From a virus: a stretch of 37,690 nt of DNA. Positions 30,433 through 37,234 of the stretch are shown here, in pieces. The stretch is taken from positions 1 to 37,690 of IMG/VR virus record IMGVR_UViG_3300047495_000027; one strand, given 5' to 3'. Every line of letters starts with the position of its first letter. Position 1 is the stretch's first letter. The notes under the pieces are model-generated. The model did not search any database. It saw only the letters and a list, made by a program, of their open reading frames with translations, and was not told the origin of the DNA. The translations under genes were made by a program, and so were the position numbers.

Positions 30433-31175
30433 ACGTTCTTGACCTTTTCAGCGGAATTGGAGGCTTTTCTCTTGGCCTTGAACGGGCTGGAATGAAGACA
30501 GTCGCTTTCTGCGAGATAGATCCATTTTGCCGCAAGATTCTAAAGAAACATTGGCCGAAAGTCCCTTGCTATGACGATGTCCGAACCCTCACCGCCGAAC
30601 GCCTCTCAGCAGACGGAATTTCCGTGGATGTCATCTGCGGAGGATTTCCCTGCCAGGATTTATCAGCCGCAGGTTTACAAAAGGGGATTATTAAAGGGGA
30701 AAAGTCAGGATTATGGGGTGAGTTCAGCCGTCTTATTGGCGAGTTTAGACCAAAATTCATTATTGTGGAAAACGTCACAGCTCTCCTTTCAGGAGAATGC
30801 GGTTATTGGTTTAGCGAATTTCTCTCAAGCTTGGCCGTGCTCGGGTATGATGCGGAATGGCATTGCATACGAGCTTCCACGATTGGATTGCCCCATAGAC
30901 GAGATCGGGTCAGGGTTATTGCCAACCCCACTAAAAACGGATCAATTAACGATGATCCGTTTCTCAACCGCAACACAATTGAGATGTCATGGAAAGCACC
31001 AGAAGCGATTATGGGCAATCCTTCTTGGGAATGGCTACTCCTTAATGGAGACATGCGAGATTATAGAAAACATGATGGGCTTCCCCAGGCAGCATACCGA
31101 ATTGGAAGCTGCGGAAATGCCGTAGTACCGCAAATCCCAGAGCTAATTGGGCGCGCCATCATGGAATCTTTATGA
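30429..31175 (+). CDS. DNA (cytosine-5) methyltransferase, compact
   Basis: 248 aa with the ordered C5-MTase motifs: I at 4-14 (LDLFSGIGGFS), IV with catalytic Cys75 (GGFPCQDLS), VI ENV at 114-116, VIII around 156-162 (LPHRRDRVRVI), and IX/X near the C-terminus (YRIGSCGNAVVPQIPELIGRAI). The variable target-recognition region between VIII and IX is only about 50-60 residues, much shorter than in typical bacterial enzymes. No restriction enzyme gene is adjacent, so it likely protects phage DNA from host restriction. The target sequence is unknown. It starts with GTG. Confidence 0.92.
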   Translation: MNVLDLFSGIGGFSLGLERAGMKTVAFCEIDPFCRKILKKHWPKVPCYDDVRTLTAERLSADGISVDVICGGFPCQDLSAAGLQKGIIKGEKSGLWGEFSRLIGEFRPKFIIVENVTALLSGECGYWFSEFLSSLAVLGYDAEWHCIRASTIGLPHRRDRVRVIANPTKNGSINDDPFLNRNTIEMSWKAPEAIMGNPSWEWLLLNGDMRDYRKHDGLPQAAYRIGSCGNAVVPQIPELIGRAIMESL

Positions 31176-31540
31176 AGCTCACTTTCGCCATGACCCTGCC
31201 GCCCAGCGTAAACGGGCTTTACAGCACTGACTTCAAAACCAAGCGCCGGTTTATCAGCAAGGCATACGCTGACTGGACGAAACTTTCCCTGCAATCTCTG
31301 GCCCTAAGCGGCAACCTTCCTGATAAACTGATTACTGGCCCGGTCGAGGCCTGGTATCGATATGGCAAGCCTGACAACCGTCGCCGTGATGTCGAAAGCT
31401 ATGCAAAGGCTGTAAGTGATTTATTGGTCAAAGCTGCCGTGATTGCGGATGACAGCCAGATACAGAAACTTACGCTTGAATGGGTTGAAGGCATGCTAGG
31501 GCAGGCGCTGGTGACGGTTACCACACTTGACAATTCGTAG
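31172..31540 (+). CDS. rusA: RusA-type Holliday junction resolvase
   Basis: 122 aa, the usual RusA length. Typical elements are the N-terminal LPPSVNGLYSTDFKTKRRFISKAYADW and the metal-binding region RRRDVESYAKAVSDLLVKAAVIADDSQIQKL. One Asp of the usual D-x-D-N part is replaced by the RRRDVES form, which occurs in other phage members. It cuts four-way junctions or branched DNA before packaging. The start overlaps the methyltransferase stop (ATGA). Confidence 0.9.
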   Translation: MKLTFAMTLPPSVNGLYSTDFKTKRRFISKAYADWTKLSLQSLALSGNLPDKLITGPVEAWYRYGKPDNRRRDVESYAKAVSDLLVKAAVIADDSQIQKLTLEWVEGMLGQALVTVTTLDNS

Positions 31541-31559
31541 CGGCTTGTTACGAATGATG

Positions 31560-31624
31560 GACAGGGGAGTAGGCAGGCCAGCCGAAACAAGTGCCCATAC
31601 ACTTTTAGCCCCTGTCACTTTTTT
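31560..31624 (+). terminator. Structured leader/attenuator-like hairpin after rusA
   Basis: GACAGGGG (31560-31567) pairs with CCCCTGTC (31609-31616) and is followed by a six-T run (31619-31624). The 41-nt inside contains a second hairpin AAGTG/CACTT (31589-31593 with 31600-31604). It lies between rusA and the next gene of the same operon, so it may be a partial terminator or an attenuator. Confidence 0.5.
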
Positions 31625-31647
31625 ATGGGAAAACCTATGGGGGTTTT

Positions 31648-31998
31648 GTGTCTCAATCTGACTTTGATCTGGATAAGCTTATAAAGCTTTGCGGGATGTT
31701 CGGCTCCGAATTTGAGGGAGAACGCGCCAATGCTGCCATGATGGCAGATAAAATGTTAAAAAAAACCGGCATAAAATGGGAAAATTTGCTTAAAGCCGGT
31801 GATTTTTCTTCTACTCAATCGCATGACTATGCAGATGAATTGAGTGACCGTGAAAAGGTACGTTATATTTATGAAAATGGCGAAGCATTTTTGACAGAAT
31901 GGGAAGAAAATTTCATCGAATCCGTTATAAAACGGACCTATTTTTCCCATAAACAATCGGAAATTATTGATCGCATTTATGAAAAATGTATCGCATGA
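31648..31998 (+). CDS. Phage protein with DUF2786-like start, 116 aa
   Basis: GGGG precedes the GTG start. The N-terminal ~55 residues (DLDKLIKLCGMFGSEFEGERANAAMMADKMLKKTGIKWENLL) match a pattern shared by many phage proteins related to DUF2786. The remaining part is acidic and helical (KVRYIYENGEAFLTEWEENFIESVI). Its place between rusA and the initiator gene suggests a replication or DNA-metabolism helper. Function unknown. Confidence 0.75.
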   Translation: MSQSDFDLDKLIKLCGMFGSEFEGERANAAMMADKMLKKTGIKWENLLKAGDFSSTQSHDYADELSDREKVRYIYENGEAFLTEWEENFIESVIKRTYFSHKQSEIIDRIYEKCIA

Positions 31999-32687
31999 GC
32001 ATCAAGATCATGTCTCAAATCTGGCCCCTAAAAAGCTTGGGATCGTCCGAAAAACTGGTGCTGCTGCGTTTGGCAGATTTTGCCGATGCAGATGGAAAAT
32101 GCTGGCCGTCTATCCGACGCGTTGCAAACGAATGTTCATTGTCCGATCGACAAGTCAGAACCATCATCGGAGAATTAGCCAAAAATGGCTATTTGCAACA
32201 GGAAAGACGGCCAGGAAAGGTAGCAAACTATACCGTGACCCCTGCTGCTGGTTTCAGTACTGAAGTGGTTTCAGTACTGAAATCTGCGACAGTACAGTCC
32301 TGCAATGGTTTCAGTACTAGTACTGAAATTTGCGACATTTCCCCCATACCCCCATATATGGATAACCATCATCTTAACCATCATCAAACCACCACAGGGC
32401 GCGCCAGTCGTTTGAAAGCTGATTTTCAGATGCCCGCAAAATGGGCTGAATGGGCAAAGGGAAAAGGTTTGAATGACGGCCAGATTAAAACCCAGTTCGA
32501 TAAAATCGTCCGCTGGTCTCTGTCATCGCCCAAAGGCATAAAACTTGACTGGTTTGCTACGTGGCAAAACTGGATAGAAAAATATCTCGAAGATCATCCG
32601 ATCAAAAATTCAGCGGCCAAACCGTCTGTGGCCCAACAAATGGCAAACGCGAAAGGATTTGGCAATGCATCCCTATTCAACTCCTAA
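31995..32687 (+). CDS. Replication initiator, lambda O-like (HTH-36), 230 aa
   Basis: The N-terminal ~95 residues form a winged helix (GSSEKLVLLRLADFADADGKCWPSIRRVANECSLSDRQVRTIIGELAKNGYLQQERR), the HTH_36 type found in phage initiators. A variable middle encoded by iteron-like repeats follows, then a C-terminal helical domain (KWAEWAKGKGLNDGQIKTQFDKIVRWSLS...WFATWQNWIEKYL). The start is uncertain (31986, 31995 or 32010); I chose 31995 because it overlaps the previous stop as ATGA. It sits before a DnaB-type helicase, as O sits before P in lambdoids. It overlaps the helicase gene by 23 bp. Confidence 0.82.
   Translation: MSIKIMSQIWPLKSLGSSEKLVLLRLADFADADGKCWPSIRRVANECSLSDRQVRTIIGELAKNGYLQQERRPGKVANYTVTPAAGFSTEVVSVLKSATVQSCNGFSTSTEICDISPIPPYMDNHHLNHHQTTTGRASRLKADFQMPAKWAEWAKGKGLNDGQIKTQFDKIVRWSLSSPKGIKLDWFATWQNWIEKYLEDHPIKNSAAKPSVAQQMANAKGFGNASLFNS
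32252..32337 (+). repeat. Iteron-like repeats, candidate replication origin
   Basis: The palindromic unit TTTCAGTACTGAA occurs at 32252-32264 and 32269-32282, and an expanded form TTTCAGTACTAGTACTGAAA at 32309-32328. The second and third copies continue into the shared sequence AT(C/T)TGCGACA. They lie in the middle of the O-like gene, the position of the lambda ori iterons, so they are the best candidate for the origin. Confidence 0.7.
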
Positions 32688-33930
32688 AACACTTGATACC
32701 GAAGAAGCAGAGCAGGGATTGCTTGGCGCTTTGCTGGTTCGTCCCAAACTTATCAGGGATGTCACCGGCAACGTAGCTGCCAGTGATTTCTATATCCCGG
32801 TTCACGGGCGCATCTATGCCAAGCTTGCCGAATTGCTGGAAAAAGAAATGGTCGCCACCCCAGTCACGCTGGCCCCGTTTTTTGTCGGTGACTCCGATCT
32901 CGAGCATTTGGGTGGTGCCGCATATCTGGCCGAACTTTCCGCCAATGTGCTGACTTTCCACGGAATGGATGGTATAGCAAAATTCATTGCCTCGACTGCC
33001 CAGCGCCGAAAGCTAAGAATGCTTGCACAAACTGCATTCGAGGAAGCCGGCGATCCGGACATCGAATTTATTCCCATGCTGGCCGATCTCACAACCGAAC
33101 TGGAAAATCTCACCAAAGGTAAAAATGAGGCTGTTTCACAGCACGAAGTGATTGCCGATATTCTGGCCGATCTAAAACGACAGGATCAGGTGGAAAGTAC
33201 GGGCATTGCATGCATCGATAAAGCCATGGGAGGTGGATTATATCGTGGATTTACCTATTGTTTTGCAGCCAAGGCCAAAGCCGGTAAAACCACGCTGGCG
33301 CATTCGATCAGCTACAATCTCAATCAGGCTGGCGTAAAACATGCCTACATCGCTTTCGAAATGGGCCAAAAACAAATTGTCAGTAGGCAGATAGCCAGGC
33401 ATGCAGAGTTCAACAGCCTGGATTTTCTTACTCGCAAGGATGATTTTTTTGTTCAGGGCGTGGAAGCAGTTGGCATGGGTATGCCGAACAATTGCGTCTA
33501 CCTCGATATGGGACATGCCGACTTTGCTGAACTACGGCAGAAATTAGCTCATTCAGTGTTGAAAGATGGCATAAAAGGATTTTTCCTCGATTACTGGCAG
33601 CTTGTCAGAGGTCAGGAAAAGGGACAAACGCAGGAGGCACACTTGGCCTCGGTTGCTCAATGGATTGCCGGATTTGCTCGAAAACACAACGTATGGGCAG
33701 TTGTAATTGCACAACTTAATCGTGAAGATAATGCTTTTGGTAGTGCTGGCATCAATCGCGCCTGCGATCAGTTTTACAAACTTTATCGTGGAGAAATTGA
33801 AGGTTGCAAAGATCATTCATGGCTGGAACTTGAACATAGTCGATACACCTTTGCCGGTGAAGTTGGCAACGAAATGGTGCCGAGCCTGCGGCATGTTACT
33901 AATTACGGGCCTTTTATGGAGGATTTTTGA
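32665..33930 (+). CDS. Replicative DNA helicase, DnaB-like
   Basis: 421 aa from the ATG at 32665, which follows AAGGA; the in-frame TTG at 32659 is less likely. The N-terminal DnaB domain is seen at 11-~105 (DTEEAEQGLLGALLVRPKLIRDV). The RecA-type motor has Walker A at 203-210 (KAKAGKTT), a FEMG motif (AYIAFEMG), Walker B (FFLDYWQL) and a later VVIAQLNRE. It unwinds DNA at the phage fork and is loaded by the O-like protein or the host. Its presence with no polymerase gene implies use of the host replisome. Confidence 0.93.
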   Translation: MHPYSTPKTLDTEEAEQGLLGALLVRPKLIRDVTGNVAASDFYIPVHGRIYAKLAELLEKEMVATPVTLAPFFVGDSDLEHLGGAAYLAELSANVLTFHGMDGIAKFIASTAQRRKLRMLAQTAFEEAGDPDIEFIPMLADLTTELENLTKGKNEAVSQHEVIADILADLKRQDQVESTGIACIDKAMGGGLYRGFTYCFAAKAKAGKTTLAHSISYNLNQAGVKHAYIAFEMGQKQIVSRQIARHAEFNSLDFLTRKDDFFVQGVEAVGMGMPNNCVYLDMGHADFAELRQKLAHSVLKDGIKGFFLDYWQLVRGQEKGQTQEAHLASVAQWIAGFARKHNVWAVVIAQLNREDNAFGSAGINRACDQFYKLYRGEIEGCKDHSWLELEHSRYTFAGEVGNEMVPSLRHVTNYGPFMEDF

Positions 33931-34094
33931 TGATTAAATATCAAAACCAATCCGTACTATTTAGTGGACTACCTCACTACACCCATACGCTCACCAAACA
34001 CCTGTTGGCTACCCACCTACATGCAACAGGCGTTTCGCTTACCAGCGGTGCCTTTCCGTGCGATTTAGAGGCATTCTATGAAGGAGATGTATGA
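33930..34094 (+). CDS. Small phage protein, 54 aa
   Basis: An excellent GGAGG precedes the start, which overlaps the helicase stop (TGATG). The peptide (IKYQNQSVLFSGLPHYTHTLTKHLLATHLHATGVSLT) is His- and Thr-rich. Possibly metal binding; no family was recognised. Confidence 0.6.
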   Translation: MIKYQNQSVLFSGLPHYTHTLTKHLLATHLHATGVSLTSGAFPCDLEAFYEGDV

Positions 34095-34267
34095 TGTCAA
34101 TTTACGATGACGATCCCAGTTCGATTTTTCGCGCTGAAAAACTAAATCACGGTGTAAGTCTAGAATATTTACAAGAGATGATTAATCGTCCGATTAATCA
34201 AAGGATTATTTATGAGAAGTGGCTTAAAGAATATTTAGCTGACGCGCGTAATCCGGCAGGTGTTTGA
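34094..34267 (+). CDS. Small phage protein, 57 aa
   Basis: GAAGGAG precedes the ATG, and the previous stop overlaps it (TGATG); an ATG three bases earlier is an alternative. The protein (SIYDDDPSSIFRAEKLNHGVSLEYLQEMINRPINQRIIYEKWLKEYL) is acidic and helical. It overlaps the 3' end of the minus-strand gene by 33 bp. Function unknown. Confidence 0.6.
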   Translation: MSIYDDDPSSIFRAEKLNHGVSLEYLQEMINRPINQRIIYEKWLKEYLADARNPAGV

Positions 34268-34435
34268 GCCGCGATGCGTCATGGGCATGGTGAATTTGCG
34301 GCCTGTTCGTTTCATGCATTGCATGACAGCAACACGCGCACGAGTGATTTCTGTGATGTCGACTAATGTAAGATAATCGCCAATTTCCATGAGAGAAAAG
34401 GGCCATACCATAGCTGGATTTTTTCTACCGCCCAT
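34235..34435 (-). CDS. Small opposite-strand protein, 66 aa, possible DNA-binding
   Basis: The frame (GGRKNPAMVWPFSLMEIGDYLTLVDITEITRARVAVMQCMKRTGRKFTMPMTHRGSNTCRITRVS) has a layout I associate with short phage and plasmid proteins: WPF..., GDYxTL, then ARxAVxxxxKRTGRKFTM and a final strand ending in ITRV. The basic helix could bind DNA. It is isolated on the minus strand inside a + operon. The start is uncertain (34435 or an internal Met at 34411) as no Shine-Dalgarno is seen. Confidence 0.6.
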   Translation of the reverse strand: MGGRKNPAMVWPFSLMEIGDYLTLVDITEITRARVAVMQCMKRTGRKFTMPMTHRGSNTCRITRVS

Positions 34436-34506
34436 AATAGTTAGCTACAACATATTTTAGCTAAATGCAATCCTAAAAATAATTTCATCAAACATGCATT
34501 TTCTTA

Positions 34507-34535
34507 TTGACGGTATAGTGAACATGGTCTAGGTT
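34507..34535 (+). promoter_or_regulatory. sigma70 promoter 1 of a similar set of three
   Basis: TTGACG (34507-34512) and TAGGTT (34530-34535) are 17 bp apart. The spacer contains GTGAACATGGTC, closely matched in the promoter at 35033 (GTGGACATGCTC). Downstream CATCAACAACGGAGA also matches that promoter's leader. Confidence 0.55.
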
Positions 34536-34565
34536 AGGATCATCAACAACGGAGAGGTTAGTGCG

Positions 34566-34826
34566 ATGAAAACATGCATTATAACAGGTTTTATCATTAT
34601 TGGATTTGCCGGCGTGATATTCCTTTGCTTGCAAGCTTCTGCCGCTGAGCAACGAAAATGGGATGCTTTTTCCTTGGCGCATAATTGCGTAATCGCAGAC
34701 CAAAAATCTTCTCAAGTAGTTTCTGGTAATGCAATTAGTACTAGCGGAAACGTTCATTTTACGACCGCAACTATTCCTGCCCAAACCGGTTACAAGTGCG
34801 ATGATGGAGTGGAATATTGGAGATGA
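34566..34826 (+). CDS. Exported small protein with a Cys pair, 86 aa
   Basis: GGAGAGG precedes the start. An N-terminal hydrophobic signal (TCIITGFIIIGFAGVIFLCLQASA) is probably cleaved after ASA. The mature part has two Cys (HNCVIAD and YKCDDGVEYWR) that could form a disulphide in the periplasm. The pattern WDAFSLAHNC...YKCDDGVEYWR is one I recognise from other phage hypothetical proteins. Function unknown; an envelope role such as exclusion is possible. Confidence 0.7.
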   Translation: MKTCIITGFIIIGFAGVIFLCLQASAAEQRKWDAFSLAHNCVIADQKSSQVVSGNAISTSGNVHFTTATIPAQTGYKCDDGVEYWR

Positions 34827-35029
34827 CCCTCAATGAGATAGGCCGCGCTTTGTATGGCATGGACGCATTTCACGCACAGATGGCACGCGATCTTGGCGTA
34901 TCCAGGGAGTGGGTTAGCGGGCTGTGCAGCGGTAGGCACAAGCTAAGCACTGGTTTGGCAAGTAAGCTGGCTGTGCTGGTTAACCAGCGGCGATGTGAAA
35001 TAAAAAAAGTGGAGTTAGACGCAAAATAG
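34823..35029 (+). CDS. Small HTH protein, 68 aa
   Basis: The ATG overlaps the previous stop (ATGA). A classic helix-turn-helix is seen: YGMDAFHAQMARDLGVSREWVSGLCSGRHKLSTGLASKLAVLV. It resembles Cro/XRE-type or Rep-like DNA-binding modules. It may regulate the nearby promoters at 34507 and 35033. Confidence 0.75.
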   Translation: MTLNEIGRALYGMDAFHAQMARDLGVSREWVSGLCSGRHKLSTGLASKLAVLVNQRRCEIKKVELDAK

Positions 35030-35032
35030 TTA

Positions 35033-35061
35033 TTGACGCATGTGTGGACATGCTCCATAGT
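35033..35061 (+). promoter_or_regulatory. sigma70 promoter 2 of a similar set of three
   Basis: TTGACG (35033-35038) and CATAGT (35056-35061) are spaced 17 bp; the spacer holds GTGGACATGCTC. The leader CTATCAACAACGGAGAA repeats that of the promoter at 34507. Confidence 0.6.
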
Positions 35062-35086
35062 CACTCTATCAACAACGGAGAACGAC

Positions 35087-35266
35087 ATGAAAGCAAAATA
35101 TCGCCTTGACGTGTATAAAAAACACGATGACCACAATTTTCAGCAGCGGATTGAGATCAAGTATTTCAACAGCCGTTGGTTGAAGGCTGCTTATCTTCGT
35201 GCTTTGCACAAGCGTTACGAGGGTGATGATTTCGGTGGAAACTTATTTCAGCAGGTGACAGCATGA
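35087..35266 (+). CDS. Small basic protein, 59 aa
   Basis: CGGAG precedes the ATG at 35087; the longer frame from 35033 would begin in the promoter. The protein (KAKYRLDVYKKHDDHNFQQRIEIKYFNSRWLKAAYLRALHKRYEGDDF) is basic and may be alpha/beta. Its stop region overlaps the next gene's start. Function unknown. Confidence 0.65.
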   Translation: MKAKYRLDVYKKHDDHNFQQRIEIKYFNSRWLKAAYLRALHKRYEGDDFGGNLFQQVTA

Positions 35267-35571
35267 CCTACGAACAACGCGCCATCGACCTTGCCAGGCA
35301 GCTTGACGCAACCGATACACGCTACATTACGGCAGCGATGGGCGAGCAGATGGATGCTATCGGCGAGCTGGCTGGCGGGCTCTCGTTGCATGGATATCAA
35401 TCCGATCTGGAAAACTGGTGCGAACGAAAGGCGCAAGCAGCCATTGATAGGCTGGATGGCATTGAAGATGTTTCGCCAGTTTACGAGGCAGTTTATATCG
35501 ATGCGATTATTGAATGGTTTGACGCAGCCACCGCCATCATGGCGCAGACGAGCCAGCAGGTGGCGGCATGA
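35263..35571 (+). CDS. Small acidic helical protein, 102 aa
   Basis: The start overlaps the previous stop (ATGA) with GGTG upstream. The protein is mainly helical and acidic (EQRAIDLARQLDATDTRYITAAMGEQMDAIGELAGG..., AVYIDAIIEWFDAATAIMAQ). No family was recognised. Coupled to the next gene by overlap. Confidence 0.65.
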   Translation: MTYEQRAIDLARQLDATDTRYITAAMGEQMDAIGELAGGLSLHGYQSDLENWCERKAQAAIDRLDGIEDVSPVYEAVYIDAIIEWFDAATAIMAQTSQQVAA

Positions 35572-35783
35572 AAATGTATAAAGCAAGTCTGCATAATGGC
35601 ACGGTTGGCCTTTATTGGGCCGCTAACCATGGCAATGCCGTTAAGCAAGCGCTGGAAGACGAAGGCCGTAGCAATGTTCGATCCGTGGAAGATGCTACAG
35701 ATGAGGATATTGCCTGGGTTCGAGCAATGGGTGGATATGTTCCACGCGTCCGCAACGAAACCACAGCGGCGGGGGCGGAGTGA
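35568..35783 (+). CDS. Small phage protein, 71 aa
   Basis: Coupled to the gene before it (ATGA). It has an N-terminal beta-like part (KMYKASLHNGTVGLYWAANHGNAVKQALEDEG), then an acidic helix (EDATDEDIAWVRAMGGYVPRV). The pattern recalls short phage proteins that process or modify something by a beta-alpha-beta unit, but no family can be named. Confidence 0.6.
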   Translation: MKMYKASLHNGTVGLYWAANHGNAVKQALEDEGRSNVRSVEDATDEDIAWVRAMGGYVPRVRNETTAAGAE

Positions 35784-36010
35784 TGGATCGAGATGATATA
35801 ATTGCAGTCTTTGTTTTATTCGGCATTCCTTTTATCGCATTGATGGCCATCTGCATGTTGATGGATCGTGGGCAATGCCATGCCCGTTGGGATGGCCGGA
35901 TAAGTCATGTCGAGTGGGGCATCATGGAAGGTTGCATGCTTAAGACTGATGCTGGCGTTTGGATACCTGATGAGGCTTACGTTGCCAACGTGGTCAAGGT
36001 GCAGCCATGA
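35783..36010 (+). CDS. Small single-pass membrane protein, 75 aa
   Basis: The ATG at 35783 overlaps the previous stop (TGATG) and follows GGCGGAG. One hydrophobic helix lies near the N-terminus (IIAVFVLFGIPFIALMAICML). The rest is soluble with Cys residues (GQCHARWDG, EGCMLKTDAGVWIPDE). Function unknown. Confidence 0.65.
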   Translation: MDRDDIIAVFVLFGIPFIALMAICMLMDRGQCHARWDGRISHVEWGIMEGCMLKTDAGVWIPDEAYVANVVKVQP

Positions 36011-36165
36011 CTGACGAAGCCGTGGAAGCGCTGGCGATGCTAACGAAAGCTTACAAGAAAAGTTACTTGGCTGATGAGGTATGGTTTGCTGAGAGACATG
36101 CTAGAAGCATGTATGATTGGATAGATGCGCTTGGCTGGGAACTGCGGAAGAAAGAAGGAGATTGA
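36007..36165 (+). CDS. Small helical protein, 52 aa
   Basis: Coupled to the gene before by ATGA. The protein (TDEAVEALAMLTKAYKKSYLADEVWFAERHARSMYDWIDALGWEL) is helical and soluble. Function unknown. Confidence 0.6.
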   Translation: MTDEAVEALAMLTKAYKKSYLADEVWFAERHARSMYDWIDALGWELRKKEGD

Positions 36166-36166
36166 G

Positions 36167-36385
36167 ATGGGTGAAACAATTTCTCTGAATGATTATCGAA
36201 AAAAGCACGGCAATCCTATGTGGCTTATGTGTCCGAATTGTGAGGACGAAAGCATTATCGTCCCAATCGTCAAGCCGGACAGCAAAGGTGATCGCTTTAT
36301 TTCCGGATTGGTGTGTTTCGGTCCTCAATGCCCGGAAGAAGGAGGCTTTATGGCTGAAATCGTTAACGGGTATCCGCAGCCATGA
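36167..36385 (+). CDS. Zn-ribbon small protein, 72 aa
   Basis: AAGGAG precedes the ATG at 36167. Two Cys pairs are visible, MCPNCEDE and CFGPQCPEE, giving a probable zinc ribbon. The start LNDYRKKHG is polar. Similar small zinc proteins are common in phage accessory regions; the role is unknown. The stop overlaps the next start. Confidence 0.7.
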   Translation: MGETISLNDYRKKHGNPMWLMCPNCEDESIIVPIVKPDSKGDRFISGLVCFGPQCPEEGGFMAEIVNGYPQP

Positions 36386-36618
36386 TCTCCCCCGAAGCCG
36401 TGCAGGCCGCGCTGGGTGCTTATGATTATTGCGCTGATATGGACGCACCCGCCGCAGTACCAGAGGCCATGCAAGCCGCGCTCGAAGCCGCGTTCCCGAT
36501 CATGCTGCGGGAGGAACTGCATGTCGAAGCTGTCGAGCTTCGCAAGCTTTGGGTTGCGCCGGTCATCGAAACCGTGAAGAAGGGATATATAAAGCATGAG
36601 CATCCATCTTGCCCTTAG
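36382..36618 (+). CDS. Small acidic helical protein, 78 aa
   Basis: Coupled by ATGA. The N-terminal part has two similar helices (PEAVQAALGAYDYC, PEAMQAALEAAFPIM), suggesting an internal repeat. Function unknown. Confidence 0.6.
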   Translation: MISPEAVQAALGAYDYCADMDAPAAVPEAMQAALEAAFPIMLREELHVEAVELRKLWVAPVIETVKKGYIKHEHPSCP

Positions 36619-36748
36619 AATATGCGATTATATCATGTGGTTTGCTGGTTTAGAGGTCTCTTCGGCTTTTACTTCCACCGATGCAGTGACGGGCAAAACG
36701 ACCTATTGCACCGCGTCCTGGATCAGGAAAGGATCAAGGATACCATGA
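36596..36748 (+). CDS. Possible small ORF, 50 aa
   Basis: It starts behind GAAGGG inside the end of the previous gene and ends in an ATGA overlap with the next. The peptide has a Cys/Trp-rich middle (LRICDYIMWFAGLEV) and Thr/Ser-rich end. It competes with the N-terminal extension of the next gene from 36622; the Shine-Dalgarno favours this frame. Confidence 0.4.
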   Translation: MSIHLALRICDYIMWFAGLEVSSAFTSTDAVTGKTTYCTASWIRKGSRIP

Positions 36749-37011
36749 CAGTTCGCGATACCATCGTTGGCTTGATGAGATGCCCTACAGGTAGCCCCAA
36801 GCCGTGCCAGGCATGTTACTACGTTGTAGATGAGATTCTGGCGGCTATCGAGGCAGCCCTGCTGAGCAATGCGGCTGTCAAGGCTGCACAAGATAAACTG
36901 TGGAAGCAAAATGATCCATATGGCTGGGTTCCATGTAGTGATAATGAGCATGTAAGGGCAGCCCTGACTGGAGCCATCGAAAGCGTGAAGCATGGAGGGA
37001 AAGATGAATGA
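36745..37011 (+). CDS. Small Cys-containing protein, 88 aa
   Basis: The ATG at 36745 follows AAGGA; the longer frame from 36622 has no Shine-Dalgarno and is less likely. Four Cys occur (MRCPTGSPKPCQACYYVVDEIL, WVPCSDNE), so metal binding or disulphides are possible. The middle is helical. Function unknown. Confidence 0.6.
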   Translation: MTVRDTIVGLMRCPTGSPKPCQACYYVVDEILAAIEAALLSNAAVKAAQDKLWKQNDPYGWVPCSDNEHVRAALTGAIESVKHGGKDE

Positions 37012-37171
37012 TTGGCTTCCTTTGGGAATTCTTATCGGCGCTTTAATGGGCAAGTTTTTGTGTAGATTTGGCCGACCTAAAATATGCCCCCATTTTTGGG
37101 CGATGGGTAAGGCTCAACAGCAAGCGCAACAAAACTGTATGTATGATTTAGGTATCGATAGCCTAAAATAA
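37004..37171 (+). CDS. Small membrane-associated protein, 55 aa
   Basis: An excellent GGAGGG precedes the ATG. A short hydrophobic helix (WLPLGILIGALMGKFL) begins the protein. A Cys-containing basic part (LCRFGRPKICPHF) and a Gln-rich end follow. Function unknown. It is the last gene before the promoter of the Ala-rich gene. Confidence 0.55.
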   Translation: MNDWLPLGILIGALMGKFLCRFGRPKICPHFWAMGKAQQQAQQNCMYDLGIDSLK

Positions 37172-37175
37172 CCGC

Positions 37176-37203
37176 TTGACATCATCACGCATTGTGATAA
37201 TAT
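37176..37203 (+). promoter_or_regulatory. sigma70 promoter 3, with operator-like inverted repeat, for the Ala-rich gene
   Basis: A perfect TTGACA (37176-37181) and TAATAT (37198-37203) are spaced 16 bp. The spacer contains ATCAC-GCATT-GTGAT, a short inverted repeat that could be an operator. The leader CTCTATCAAC resembles that of the promoter at 35033. Confidence 0.65.
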
Positions 37204-37234
37204 GCCTCTATCAACCAAATAAAAGGAAACTAAA

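Noticed and set aside
32252-32337. CRISPR-like repeats
   Set aside because: Only three short palindromic units with unequal spacing inside a coding frame; this fits origin iterons, not an array.
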